The translations under genes and the position numbers were made by a program. From Alphaproteobacteria bacterium (GTDB lineage Bacteria; Pseudomonadota; Alphaproteobacteria; Micropepsales; Micropepsaceae), in NCBI GenBank assembly GCA_016792565.1, contig JAEUMK010000083.1, positions 1 to 64,000 on the forward strand: a DNA stretch of 64,000 bases, read 5' to 3'. The notes below the pieces were generated by a model, which worked only from the letters and a program-made list of their open reading frames with translations, had not been told where the DNA came from and did not search any database. Numbering within the stretch: the stretch's first letter is position 1; each line of letters starts with the position of its first letter. Below are positions 15,381 to 24,020 of this stretch, in pieces.

Positions 15381-16135
15381 CAGAAATAGAGCCCCCCGTT
15401 CACGTTGAGCGTCTGCGCCGTGATGTAGGACGCGGCGTCGGAGGCGAGGAAGGCGACCGCGTCGGCGACCTCGGCGGTGGTGCCGAGGCGCTTGAGCACG
15501 ATGTTCTGCGCCGCCTGCTGCACACTGGCGGCGGCCATGCCGGCGGCCGCCATGTCGGAGGCGATAAGGCCGGCGGCGACGACGTTGGAGCGCACGCCCT
15601 TGTCCGCGCCGAAGCGGGCGATCACCTGGGCGAGCGAGATGAGGCCGGCCTTCGAGGCCGCGTAGTGCGCGGTCCGCGGGCCGCCATACTGGCCGCTGAC
15701 CGAGCCGATATGGACGATCGAACCGCCGCCCGCCGCCGCGAGGCGCGGCAGAGCGAGCTGGCTGCAGACGAAGGGGCCCTTGAGGTTGACGGCGAGGATC
15801 TCGTCCCAGTCCGCGTCGCTCACCTTGTCGAAATCGGTCGGCTTGTTGATGCCGGCATTGTTGACGAGGACGCGCAAGGGGCCGAGTTCGCCTTCGGTAC
15901 GGTCGAGCGCGGCGGCGATGGCGGCGCGGTCGGTCACTTCCATCCGTGCGGCGAGCGCCCGGCCGCCGCGTTCGCAGATGAGGCGCACGACCTCGTTCGC
16001 CTCGGTTTCATTGCTGCGATAGGCGATGGCGACGGCGGCCCCGCCCTCAGCCAGACGCAGCGCGATGGCGCGGCCGATGCCGCGTCCGCCCCCGGTGACG
16101 AGGGCGGCGCGGCCGGCGAGATCGAGATCAGCCAT
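15380..16135 (-). CDS. Short-chain dehydrogenase/reductase
   Basis: This encodes 251 residues and is a classical SDR: cofactor loop TGGGRGIG at 14-21, NNAG at 92-95, and the catalytic S145, Y158 and K162 (YAASK). R40 after the second strand suggests NADPH use. It is FabG-like in sequence, but its position between a transketolase and an ATP-grasp gene suggests it acts on a sugar keto group made by this operon. It overlaps the transketolase C-terminal gene by 8 bases. Confidence 0.85.
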   Translation of the reverse strand: MADLDLAGRAALVTGGGRGIGRAIALRLAEGGAAVAIAYRSNETEANEVVRLICERGGRALAARMEVTDRAAIAAALDRTEGELGPLRVLVNNAGINKPTDFDKVSDADWDEILAVNLKGPFVCSQLALPRLAAAGGGSIVHIGSVSGQYGGPRTAHYAASKAGLISLAQVIARFGADKGVRSNVVAAGLIASDMAAAGMAAASVQQAAQNIVLKRLGTTAEVADAVAFLASDAASYITAQTLNVNGGLYF

Positions 16136-17093
16136 GACGCTTGCGCTTCAGTGCGCGCTTCGCGGCGGCGGCGATGTGGGGGGCGGTGAGGCGGTACTTC
16201 TCCGCCAGCTCGTCCGGCTCGCCGGATTCGCCGAAGACGTCTTCGAGGCCGACGAACTCGACCGGACAGGGCCGGGCGCGGACCAGCGCCTCGGCGACCG
16301 CACCGCCGAGGCCGCCGATGGTGTTGTGATCCTCGGCGGTGACGATGGCTCCGGTCTCCTCGGCGCAACGCGCGACGAGATCGGCGTCGATGGGCTTGAT
16401 CGTCGCCATGTTGACGACGCGGGCGGAGATGTTCTCGGCGGCGAGCAGCTTCGCCGCTTCGAGCGCGCGGGCGACCTCGACGCCGCAGGCGATGAGGGTC
16501 ACGTCGTGACCGTCGCGCAGGATGTGGCCCTTGCCGATGCGGAAGACATGGCCATTGGCATACACGGAGCACGCCGGGCTTCGGCCGGTGCGCATATAGA
16601 CGGGTCCGTCGAAATCGACGGCGGCTTGGGTCGCCAGCGCCATCTCGTGCGGGTCGGCGGGCGAGAGGACGGTCATGCCGGGAATGGCGCGGAAGGCGGC
16701 GAGGTCTTCCAGCGCCTGGGCCGAGCCGCCATCCGGGCCGACATCGAGGCCGGGATGCGAGGCGACGATCTTCACGTTGCGCTTGGCGTAGGCGATGGAG
16801 AGGCGCGCCTGCTCCACCGCGCGCAGGCAGAAGACCGCGAAGGTGGTGACGACGGGGATGAGGCCGGTCGCCGCCATGCCGCCCGCCACCGCCATCATGT
16901 TCTGCTCGGCGATGCCGAACTGGAAGAAGCGCGAGGGATGCGCCTTGCGGAAGTGGTGCAGGCCGGTGCCGCCGGCGATGTCGGCGTCGAGGGCGACGAG
17001 GCGCTCGCGCGTCTCGGCGAGGGTGGCGAGCGCCTTGCCGAAGGCTTCGCGCAACGAGTCGCCGGAGGCGGCGATGAGGGATGGGGCGCTCAT
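16128..17093 (-). CDS. Transketolase-like, C-terminal subunit
   Basis: This encodes 321 residues covering the pyrimidine-binding domain and the C-terminal domain of a split transketolase. The catalytic glutamate is E63 in FGIAEQNM, and the C-terminal domain begins near residue 195. With the adjacent N-terminal subunit it should form a thiamine-diphosphate enzyme that moves two-carbon ketol units. Split transketolases occur in archaea and in specialised bacterial sugar operons. It starts one base after the stop of the N-terminal subunit gene. Confidence 0.88.
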   Translation of the reverse strand: MSAPSLIAASGDSLREAFGKALATLAETRERLVALDADIAGGTGLHHFRKAHPSRFFQFGIAEQNMMAVAGGMAATGLIPVVTTFAVFCLRAVEQARLSIAYAKRNVKIVASHPGLDVGPDGGSAQALEDLAAFRAIPGMTVLSPADPHEMALATQAAVDFDGPVYMRTGRSPACSVYANGHVFRIGKGHILRDGHDVTLIACGVEVARALEAAKLLAAENISARVVNMATIKPIDADLVARCAEETGAIVTAEDHNTIGGLGGAVAEALVRARPCPVEFVGLEDVFGESGEPDELAEKYRLTAPHIAAAAKRALKRKRHG

Positions 17094-17094
17094 G

Positions 17095-17979
17095 TCAGGC
17101 CATCCATGTCGCGATGTCGGTTTCGGTCGCGCCGAGTTCGGCCAGCGCCTGGCGGGTTTCGTCGGGCTTCATCTTCACGCTGCCGTGCCAGAGCGGGCGG
17201 TCCTCCATATAGGAGACGCCCTTGCCCTTGATCGTGTGGGCGATGACGATGGTCGGGCGGTCGTGCGTGGCGGCGGCCTCCGCAAGCGCCGCGAGGATGG
17301 CGGCGCGGTCGTGGCCGTCGATCTCGATGGCGTGCCAGCCGAAGGCTCGCCACTTCGCGGCGAAGGGCTCCAGCCCCATGATGTTGGCGTTGCGGTCGTC
17401 GGATTGGAGCTTGTTGTAGTCGACGATGGCGCAGAGATTGGAGAGGCCGTGATGGGCGGCGCACATCGCGCCCTCCCAGACCTCGCCTTCCTGGCATTCA
17501 CCGTCGCCGAGCATCGCATAGACGCGCGCGGCGACGTATTGGTGGCGCAGCCCCAGCGCCATGCCGATGGCGACCGAGAAGCCCTGGCCGAGCGAGCCGG
17601 TGCTGGTCTCGCTCAAGGGAAGATCGAGGACGTGCGGGTGGCCCTGCGACGCGGTGCCGATGCGCCGCAGCGCGAGCGGCACCGCGTCGGCGACATAGCC
17701 CATCGCCGCCCAGACGGCGTAGAGCGCGGGCGCGGCGTGGCCCTTCGAGAGGACGAAGCGGTCGCGGGCCGGATCGTCCGCCGTACCGCCGGGAATGTTG
17801 AGTTCGGCACCGTAGAGGACGGCGAGAAGATCGGCCGCCGAGAGCGCACCGCCGGGATGGCCGGAGCCGGCACGATAGATGCCGGCGATCGCCAATTGCC
17901 GCGTTCGCGCGGCGATCGCCGCGAGACGTGCGTGGACGCGATCCTGATCCTGGCGGGCGGCGAGAGAGATGGCGGACAT
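17095..17979 (-). CDS. Transketolase-like, N-terminal (thiamine-diphosphate) subunit
   Basis: This encodes 294 residues. It has the thiamine-diphosphate/metal motif GDG at 158-160 through N189 (GDGECQEGE...VDYNKLQ), plus H41 in GSGHPGG and H81 in SKGHAAPALY, as in transketolase. ATG 17979 is the first start after the intergenic TTAA-rich stretch. Being separate from primary metabolism genes and inside a flagellin-sugar island, it is unlikely to be the pentose-phosphate enzyme. It more likely builds or rearranges an unusual sugar skeleton, although the donor and acceptor are unknown. Confidence 0.88.
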   Translation of the reverse strand: MSAISLAARQDQDRVHARLAAIAARTRQLAIAGIYRAGSGHPGGALSAADLLAVLYGAELNIPGGTADDPARDRFVLSKGHAAPALYAVWAAMGYVADAVPLALRRIGTASQGHPHVLDLPLSETSTGSLGQGFSVAIGMALGLRHQYVAARVYAMLGDGECQEGEVWEGAMCAAHHGLSNLCAIVDYNKLQSDDRNANIMGLEPFAAKWRAFGWHAIEIDGHDRAAILAALAEAAATHDRPTIVIAHTIKGKGVSYMEDRPLWHGSVKMKPDETRQALAELGATETDIATWMA

Positions 17980-18044
17980 GAGGCGGGCCCAGAGGTTGCG
18001 CCGCGCACTATCGTTAACGGCGGTTACCGCCGCGTTAATGTCGA

Positions 18045-19196
18045 TTAACGGGCGAAGGCGGCGAGACCGGCGGCGGCGATGCGGTCGAGATCGCCTTCGG
18101 CGAAGGGGACGGGGTTTTCCTTCGCCAGAGTCGTGTCGCGCGCGGCGGTCGCCAGCAGCGCCTTGGCCGAAGGCTGGCGCGCGGCGAAGGCGGTACGGAT
18201 GAGATCGTCGTGTCCCAGCGCCGCGAAGGCGCCCTCCCAGGCGGCGATGAAGCGCGCGACGCTCCACGGCGCGCCGTCGGGCGCGGCGCCGTCGAGGGCG
18301 TGCATCAGCGGCGCGACATGGGGGCGGACCGCATCGGCATAGCTTTCGAGCGCCGGGCGCAGGAAGACGCGCAGGGTGAGCGGATGGGCGAGCGGCGATT
18401 GCGCGGCAAGCGACTCGCCCAGCGAATGGACGAGGCCGGTGCGGACGTTCGAGATCGCAACGCCCGCCATGGCCGAGGCTTCCATGAGCGCGAGCAGCGT
18501 CGCGCCGCCCGGCTCTGCGCCCGCGGCGAGGGTGGGCAGGGCAGCGAGGATGCGCGGCAGGAAGCCCTGCGCGAGCGCGCCGGTGAACGGGCTGCGCTCG
18601 CCGCGCGCGATGTGCGTTTCCCACAGATGCATCGCCGCGTCGAAGGCGCCGAGCAGAAGGCGCGGCGCGCCGGAGCCTTGCAGCAGCAAGGGATCGAGCA
18701 GCGTCAGGTCGGGGACGATCGACCACGAGCGGGTCGAAACCTTGATGCCTGTCACGGGGTCGGCGGCGATGAAGAAGCGGCTGGTCTCCGACCCCGAGCC
18801 GGCGGTCGTCGGCGCGGCGACGAGCTGCGGCAGGATCGCGCCGCGCGGCCGGTCGCGGATGTCGAGCGTGCCGAAGCGCAATTGCGCGGCGACCGCCTTG
18901 GCGGCGTCGATGGTCGCGCCGCCGCCGAGCGCCAGGATCGCGGCGGGCGGCGTGGCGGCGATGTCCTCGGCAATGGCAGCGATGTCGTCGCGGTTCGGCT
19001 CGCGGGCGACCAGCGCGTGCGGACCGCCGGCGCGGCGCACGAGCGGATGACCGGCGAAGGCGCGATCGGCGACGACGGCGAGGCCGCCGGTCCCGCGCTC
19101 GGCAAGCCAGGTCTCAAGCACGCCCTCGCCGGCGAGGATGCGGCCGGGCCAGTGGAAACCCTTGCGCGCCGCCGTATTGAAGAAGCGCTCGTTCAT
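18045..19196 (-). CDS. Iron-containing alcohol dehydrogenase family protein
   Basis: This encodes 383 residues from the ATG that overlaps the stop of the FkbM gene (ATGA); a longer in-frame ORF starts at 19229. It has the family features ALGGGATIDAAKAVA (nucleotide loop), PTTAGSGSETS and a DAAMHLWET metal-ligand-like segment. One typical later His cluster appears as LVHSLGESLA. Members reduce or oxidise alcohols, including sugar-derived ones, and related folds include dehydroquinate synthase. It lies 65 bp upstream of the split transketolase genes, so these probably act in one pathway. Confidence 0.8.
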   Translation of the reverse strand: MNERFFNTAARKGFHWPGRILAGEGVLETWLAERGTGGLAVVADRAFAGHPLVRRAGGPHALVAREPNRDDIAAIAEDIAATPPAAILALGGGATIDAAKAVAAQLRFGTLDIRDRPRGAILPQLVAAPTTAGSGSETSRFFIAADPVTGIKVSTRSWSIVPDLTLLDPLLLQGSGAPRLLLGAFDAAMHLWETHIARGERSPFTGALAQGFLPRILAALPTLAAGAEPGGATLLALMEASAMAGVAISNVRTGLVHSLGESLAAQSPLAHPLTLRVFLRPALESYADAVRPHVAPLMHALDGAAPDGAPWSVARFIAAWEGAFAALGHDDLIRTAFAARQPSAKALLATAARDTTLAKENPVPFAEGDLDRIAAAGLAAFAR

Positions 19197-20314
19197 CGCC
19201 GCGCGTCGTGGACGCAGAAGAGCTCGCACTCATAGGCGGCGGCCGGATGGTGGCCGACATGGATGCGATAGCCGGGGCAGAGCGCATCGAGCAGTGCCGG
19301 AATCGTCCACAGATGCTCGGGCGCGTGATAGGCGGCGATGGCGAGGCCGGGCTTGTCGCGGTTGAGGATGGCGCGCGCGCCCTCCAGCGCGGCGGGGTCA
19401 TGACCCTCGATGTCGATCTTGATGAAGTCGACGCGATCGTGTGCGAAGAGGCGGTCGAGCGTCTCGATGCGAATCTGGGCGCGCGCGCCTGGCTTGCCGC
19501 GCAGCGTGGCGCGTGCATCGACGCCCTCGTTCTCGCTGTCGATCTCCGCCGACATGGGCGCGGCCCCGGCCCCGAACGGCACGGCGGCGATGCGGCCGCC
19601 GAAGGGATGCGTTGCGATGGTCGCTTCCAGCGCCGCGCGGTTCTGCGGCAACGGCTCCAGCGCCGAGACGCGCGCTTCGCCGCCGAGGCGCTTCAGATAG
19701 GCGACGGCGGAGTCGCCGTCATAGGCCCCGACATCGACGATGTGGTCGCCCGCGAACGGCCCGACGCCCTCGTAGTCGTAGAAGCCCTTGAGCTTCGGGT
19801 TCCGGGCGAGGCGCAGCGGGTCCATCGTCCAGCGATAGGCGATGAGCGCCTCGACATAGGCGCGCGAGGCTTCGTCGGCGAGGCGGGCGGGGAGGCCGGC
19901 GAGCGCTTCTTCCGCGCCGGCGAAGGCTGCGGCCCCGAAATGGCCGGCGAACATCGGCGAGACGAAGGGAAAGACCGCCTCCGCCGGAATACCCAGGTCG
20001 CGCAACTGGGCGGCGATTTCGACCTGATAGACCGAGGCGATGACGATGGCGGTCGTGCCGTCGATCATCGCCGGAAGCGCGGCAGGGGCGACGACCGGCG
20101 CGCCGCGGAAGATCGTGCCCTGCTTCGCCGCGCCGTTGTCGGCGAAGGCGGCGAGCGCGATGCCGTAGCGGGTGAGGATTTTCTCGACCTCGACGGCGCT
20201 CGCACCCGCGCCGAAGAGGATAGCGCGCCTGAAAGGGGCGAGCGCCCCGATGCCGCGCGGCGCGCCGTAGCGCGCAAGACCGGCGGCCGGGCCGCGCTTC
20301 GCGGCGGCGCTCAT
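19193..20314 (-). CDS. FkbM-family methyltransferase with N-terminal nucleotide-binding-like domain
   Basis: This encodes 373 residues. Residues about 30-120 form a Rossmann-like segment (AILFGAGASAVEVEKIL) similar to PglD-type N-terminal domains. Residues about 185-360 are the FkbM methyltransferase, with SAM motif HIVDVGAYDGDSA at 191-203 and VDFIKIDIEGHD. FkbM enzymes O-methylate sugars and polyketides. It is joined to both neighbours by 4-base ATGA overlaps. Methylation of a flagellar sugar is the simplest reading of the context. Confidence 0.8.
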   Translation of the reverse strand: MSAAAKRGPAAGLARYGAPRGIGALAPFRRAILFGAGASAVEVEKILTRYGIALAAFADNGAAKQGTIFRGAPVVAPAALPAMIDGTTAIVIASVYQVEIAAQLRDLGIPAEAVFPFVSPMFAGHFGAAAFAGAEEALAGLPARLADEASRAYVEALIAYRWTMDPLRLARNPKLKGFYDYEGVGPFAGDHIVDVGAYDGDSAVAYLKRLGGEARVSALEPLPQNRAALEATIATHPFGGRIAAVPFGAGAAPMSAEIDSENEGVDARATLRGKPGARAQIRIETLDRLFAHDRVDFIKIDIEGHDPAALEGARAILNRDKPGLAIAAYHAPEHLWTIPALLDALCPGYRIHVGHHPAAAYECELFCVHDARR

Positions 20315-21255
20315 GGCTTCACCGCGACCACCGTCGCCTCGCGGCCGAGACCGGCCGCGGCGAGCGCGCCGTAGAGGCGGCGGCGCACCTCGCCGATGCC
20401 GGCGGCTTCGAAGGCGAGGTCGAAGTTCATCCGCTTGGCGTGGCAGGCCCGGCCGAGCGCGGCGTCGGCGACATAGTCGTCGCCCATCAGCAGGAAGGCC
20501 TCCATCGGGAAGCTGGTGAGGCGCTCGACCGGGCGCAGGCCCAGCCGGACGAGGAGCGCTTCGAGGCTGTCGAAATCGAAGTAGTTGAGGTGGTGCGGCG
20601 GGGCGATCCACCATGGCGCATGGCCGCGCCCGTCGCGCGCGGCGATCTGGAGCGGCGAGAAATCGTTGGGCACGGTGAGGCAGAGAACGCCGCCGGACTT
20701 CAGCAGATCGCAGGCGATGCGGAGTGCGCCGATGGGATCGGCGAGATGCTCCAGCACATTGGTCGCGGCCACGGCGTCGGCCTCGGGCAGGCCGTGCGCG
20801 GCGGCGTCCGCCAGCGTGCGATTGTAGACGGTGAGACCGCGTCCTTGCGCGAAGGCGGCGGCCTGGCGCGAGGGCTCGATGCCGATGGCGGTCCAGCCCT
20901 TGGCCGTCGCGGCGTCGAGAAAGAAGCCCGGCCCCGAGCCGAACTCGATCAGCGTTCCCGGGCCGCGGCCGAGGGCGCGGGCGATGGCGTCGAGTCGGTC
21001 GTCCTGAACGAGTTGGGCCCAGCCCTGGTCGGCGCCCGCGTCGGCGAGATAGGTCGGTTTGGCGTCGCGGTAATAGGCCTCGGCGTATTCGGCTTCGAGC
21101 GCTGCTGGGTCGGGCAGCGGCACGGCGTGACGGAAGCCGCAGGCGCGGCAGGCGATGATGTCCATGCCGTTGGCGCGGCCGTGGACCGGGCCGCCATGGC
21201 CCTGCCAGACGATCTCTTCCTTCGGGTGCGCGTCCTCGCGCAGCGCGGCGCTCAT
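20311..21255 (-). CDS. Class I SAM-dependent methyltransferase
   Basis: This encodes 314 residues and is the first gene of the minus-strand sugar operon. It begins with a short region carrying IACRACGF (a CxxC pair), then has SAM motif I LIEFGSGPGFFLDAA near residue 102 and NVLEHLADP typical of Methyltransf_23-type enzymes. The layout is like sugar C- or N-methyltransferases, although the zinc-site region has only one CxxC. It overlaps the FkbM gene. The 102-bp gap to the divergent neuB-like gene must hold promoters for both directions. Confidence 0.8.
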   Translation of the reverse strand: MSAALREDAHPKEEIVWQGHGGPVHGRANGMDIIACRACGFRHAVPLPDPAALEAEYAEAYYRDAKPTYLADAGADQGWAQLVQDDRLDAIARALGRGPGTLIEFGSGPGFFLDAATAKGWTAIGIEPSRQAAAFAQGRGLTVYNRTLADAAAHGLPEADAVAATNVLEHLADPIGALRIACDLLKSGGVLCLTVPNDFSPLQIAARDGRGHAPWWIAPPHHLNYFDFDSLEALLVRLGLRPVERLTSFPMEAFLLMGDDYVADAALGRACHAKRMNFDLAFEAAGIGEVRRRLYGALAAAGLGREATVVAVKP

Positions 21256-21357
21256 GCCTCACTCCGTTTTCCCCATTCGCGCGCCGGCCGCTTGAGAATT
21301 CGTTAACGCAACGCGCCGATGCTCATCTTTCGTTGACCATAAGTCTGCACCCGCCCC

Positions 21358-22215
21358 ATGCCGGTCCATTTCTGCGCCGAAGTCTCGTCCAATCACGGGA
21401 GCGACCTTGAGCGCTGTCTCGCCTTTGTGGATGCCGCCGCCGAGGCGGGCTGCGATTCGGTGAAGTTCCAGCTCTTCCGCGTGAGGGAGCTGTTCGCGCC
21501 GGAAATCCTGGCGCGCAGCGAGAAGCACCGGGCGCGCGAGCAATGGGAGCTGCCGGCGGACCTGCTGGAGCCTATCGCGGCGCACTGCGCGGTACGGGGC
21601 GTCGAGTTCGCCTGCACCCCCTTCTATCTGGAGGCGGTCGCCGCGCTTCTGCCCTACGTCGCCTTCTACAAGATCGCCTCCTACGAGCTGTTGTGGGACG
21701 ACCTGCTGGCGGCCTGCGCGGCGACCGGCAAGCCCGTCGTGCTGTCGACCGGCATGGCGACGCTGCCGGAGATCGTGCACGCCGTCTCGGTGCTGCGCGG
21801 CGCGGGTGCGTCCTCGATCCGCCTGCTGCACACGGTCTCGGCCTATCCGACGCCGCCGGCGGAGGCCAATCTCGCCTCCATCGACATCATCCGCCGCGCC
21901 ACCGGCTGTCCGGTCGGCTGGTCGGACCACACGGTCAGCCCCGGCGTGCTGCACCGGGCGATCCATCGCTGGGGCGCGGGCTTCGTCGAGTTCCACATCG
22001 ACCTGGACGAGACGGGGGCGGAGTATGCGAGCGGCCATTGCTGGCTGCCGGGCCAGATATCCGAAGTCATCAAGGCGGTGCGCGAGGGCGAGGCGGCGGA
22101 CGGCTCGGGCCTGAAAACCGCCGCGCCCTCGGAACTTGCCGACCGTGACTGGCGCGCCGACCCGCTGGACGGGCTGCGGCCGCTGCGCCATGTCCGGGCA
22201 GGGTGGACGCCATGA
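21358..22215 (+). CDS. NeuB-family nonulosonate synthase-like protein without SAF domain
   Basis: This encodes 285 residues and matches the TIM-barrel condensing domain of NeuB/PseI/LegI proteins: FCAEVSSNHG at the start, AGCDSVKFQLF, YKIASYELLWDD, STGMATLPEI and GWSDHTVSPG. These enzymes condense phosphoenolpyruvate with a hexosamine to give a nine-carbon acid. Typical members have about 340-350 residues with a C-terminal SAF domain, which is missing here. The protein ends ADRDWRADPLDGLRPL. The ATG of the next gene overlaps its TGA. It may have altered substrate range or be a smaller subfamily. Confidence 0.8.
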   Translation: MPVHFCAEVSSNHGSDLERCLAFVDAAAEAGCDSVKFQLFRVRELFAPEILARSEKHRAREQWELPADLLEPIAAHCAVRGVEFACTPFYLEAVAALLPYVAFYKIASYELLWDDLLAACAATGKPVVLSTGMATLPEIVHAVSVLRGAGASSIRLLHTVSAYPTPPAEANLASIDIIRRATGCPVGWSDHTVSPGVLHRAIHRWGAGFVEFHIDLDETGAEYASGHCWLPGQISEVIKAVREGEAADGSGLKTAAPSELADRDWRADPLDGLRPLRHVRAGWTP

Positions 22216-24020
22216 CGGCCCCGCGCATCGCGGCGATCGTCCAGGCGCGCATGTCGTCGTCGCGCCTGCCGGGCAAGTCGCTGACAAAGATCGCCGGTCG
22301 GCCGCTGATCTGGCATGTCGTGCACCGGCTGAAAGCGTCGCGGCGGATCAGTGAGATCGTGCTGGCGACGACGGTCAACCCGGCCGATGACGTGCTCGCC
22401 GACTGGGCGGCGACCGAGGGCGTCGCCTGCGTGCGCGGATCCGAGGACGACGTGCTCGGCCGCTTCGCGCTGGCGGCGGAAGCCTGCGATCCCGACATCA
22501 TCGTACGGGTCAACGCCGACGCGCCGCTGATCGACGCGGCTTTCGTCGATGCGATGATCGACGCCATGATCGCCGAAGACGCCGACTTCGTGATGCTGGC
22601 GCCGGGCGCGCGGGCGCTGCACGACGGCGTCGACCCGATGAGCCGCAGGGCGCTCAACCTGATGCTCGCAGAGGCGCGCGAAGACCCGGTAGCGCGCGAG
22701 CATGTCACCGGCTGGCTGAAGCTGAATTCCCACCGCATCAAGGTCGCTCGCATGACGCCCGATCCCGCCTACGATTTCGAAGGCGCGCGCCTCTCCGTCG
22801 ACACGCCGGCCGACGCGGCCTTCATCGAGGCGGTCTACGACCGGCTGAAGGCGCAGGCGGGCGAGGCCTCGCTGACCGATCTGATCGCCCTGCTGCGGCG
22901 CGACACGGCGCTGCTCGCGATCAACGGCCATGTCCGCCAGAAGGCGGCGACGCAGACGGCGGGCACGGTGGTGATCCGCTGCGACGGCGGGCATGCGCTT
23001 GGGCTGGGGCATGTGCGGCGCTGCCTGCAACTCGCCGCGGCGCTGCGCGATGGTGCGGGCTTGGGCGTCGTCTTCGCGACGATGGGCGAGACGGACGCGA
23101 TGGCGCAGGTGCGCGCGGCAGGCTTCCGGGTGATCGAGAAGCCGGCGGCGGCGGGCGAGCGCGACTGGATCGCCGCCGTGCTGCACGAGACGGGCGCGGC
23201 GGCACTCATTCTCGACATCCGCACGGACTTGTCCGAGGCCGAGGTGCGGAGCCTGCGCGACACGGCCGGACTGATCGTCGTGCTTGACGACGGCTCGCCG
23301 CGCCGGCTGGCGGCGCACCTGGCGGTCTATCCGCCGGTGCCCCAGACGCGGGCGCTGGCCTGGCCGAACGGCGAGACGGATCTCTGCATCGGTTGGGGCT
23401 GGGCGGTGATGGGCGGCGCGGTCTGGCGCGGCGCGCGGCCTCTGGAGTCGGGCCGCGCGACGTTGCGCGTGATGGTCGCGATGGGCGGCAGCGATCCGCA
23501 AGGCCTGACGCAGCGGGCGGTCAAGGCGGTGGCCGCGGCAGGCCGACGGGTGACGCCGGTCGTGGCGATCGGTCCGGCGGTGCCGTTTCCCGAAGGCGTG
23601 GCCGATGCCTGTCAGGCGGCGGCCCCGGACGCCGAAATCCTGTTCGCGCCTCCCTCGCTGATGGAGGTGGCGGCGACCTGCGATCTCGCGGTCATCGCCT
23701 ATGGCGTCACCGCCTTCGAGTGCGCGCATGTCGGTACGCCGGCGATCTATCTCGGGCTCACCGCCGATCACGCCGCCTCGGCGCAGGGTTTCGACGACGC
23801 CGGGATCGGCATCAATCTCGGCGTCGCTTCGGCGCTGAACGAGCGCAAGATCGCCGATGCGGTGCTGGGACTCGCGGCCGACGGCGAGCGGCGGCGGGCG
23901 ATGGCGGCGGCCGGGCGGCTGGCGATCGACGGGCGGGGCGCGGAGCGTCTGGCGCAGGAGATCGCGCGCCGGGTCGAGGCGACGGCGTCGGCGGCGATCA
24001 GCCGCGCGAAAGCAGGCTGA
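22212..24020 (+). CDS. Fusion of SpsF/NeuA-type cytidylyltransferase and PseG-like protein
   Basis: This encodes 602 residues from the ATG overlapping the neuB-like stop. Residues 1-240 are a nucleotidyltransferase (IVQARMSSSRLPGKSL and VNADAPLIDAAFVD), as in CMP-sugar synthetases of the SpsF/PseF type. Residues about 255-590 resemble PseG, the UDP-sugar hydrolase or GT-B-like enzyme (GHALGLGHVRRCLQLA and MVAMGGSDPQGLT). In the pseudaminic acid pathway PseG removes UDP and PseF activates the product with CMP, so one polypeptide could cover both steps. It ends within the convergent TPR gene. Confidence 0.82.
   Translation: MTAPRIAAIVQARMSSSRLPGKSLTKIAGRPLIWHVVHRLKASRRISEIVLATTVNPADDVLADWAATEGVACVRGSEDDVLGRFALAAEACDPDIIVRVNADAPLIDAAFVDAMIDAMIAEDADFVMLAPGARALHDGVDPMSRRALNLMLAEAREDPVAREHVTGWLKLNSHRIKVARMTPDPAYDFEGARLSVDTPADAAFIEAVYDRLKAQAGEASLTDLIALLRRDTALLAINGHVRQKAATQTAGTVVIRCDGGHALGLGHVRRCLQLAAALRDGAGLGVVFATMGETDAMAQVRAAGFRVIEKPAAAGERDWIAAVLHETGAAALILDIRTDLSEAEVRSLRDTAGLIVVLDDGSPRRLAAHLAVYPPVPQTRALAWPNGETDLCIGWGWAVMGGAVWRGARPLESGRATLRVMVAMGGSDPQGLTQRAVKAVAAAGRRVTPVVAIGPAVPFPEGVADACQAAAPDAEILFAPPSLMEVAATCDLAVIAYGVTAFECAHVGTPAIYLGLTADHAASAQGFDDAGIGINLGVASALNERKIADAVLGLAADGERRRAMAAAGRLAIDGRGAERLAQEIARRVEATASAAISRAKAG

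Noticed and set aside
17095-17979. A primary-metabolism transketolase split by a frameshift
   Set aside because: The two halves are separate genes with their own start and stop codons at the natural domain boundary, as in known two-subunit transketolases, and neither half shows internal damage.
18014-18048. Paired TTAA words upstream of the split transketolase genes as a CtrA box
   Set aside because: The spacings are six bases rather than seven, one word is TTAC, and the last one is the stop codon of the neighbouring gene, so the match is not convincing.
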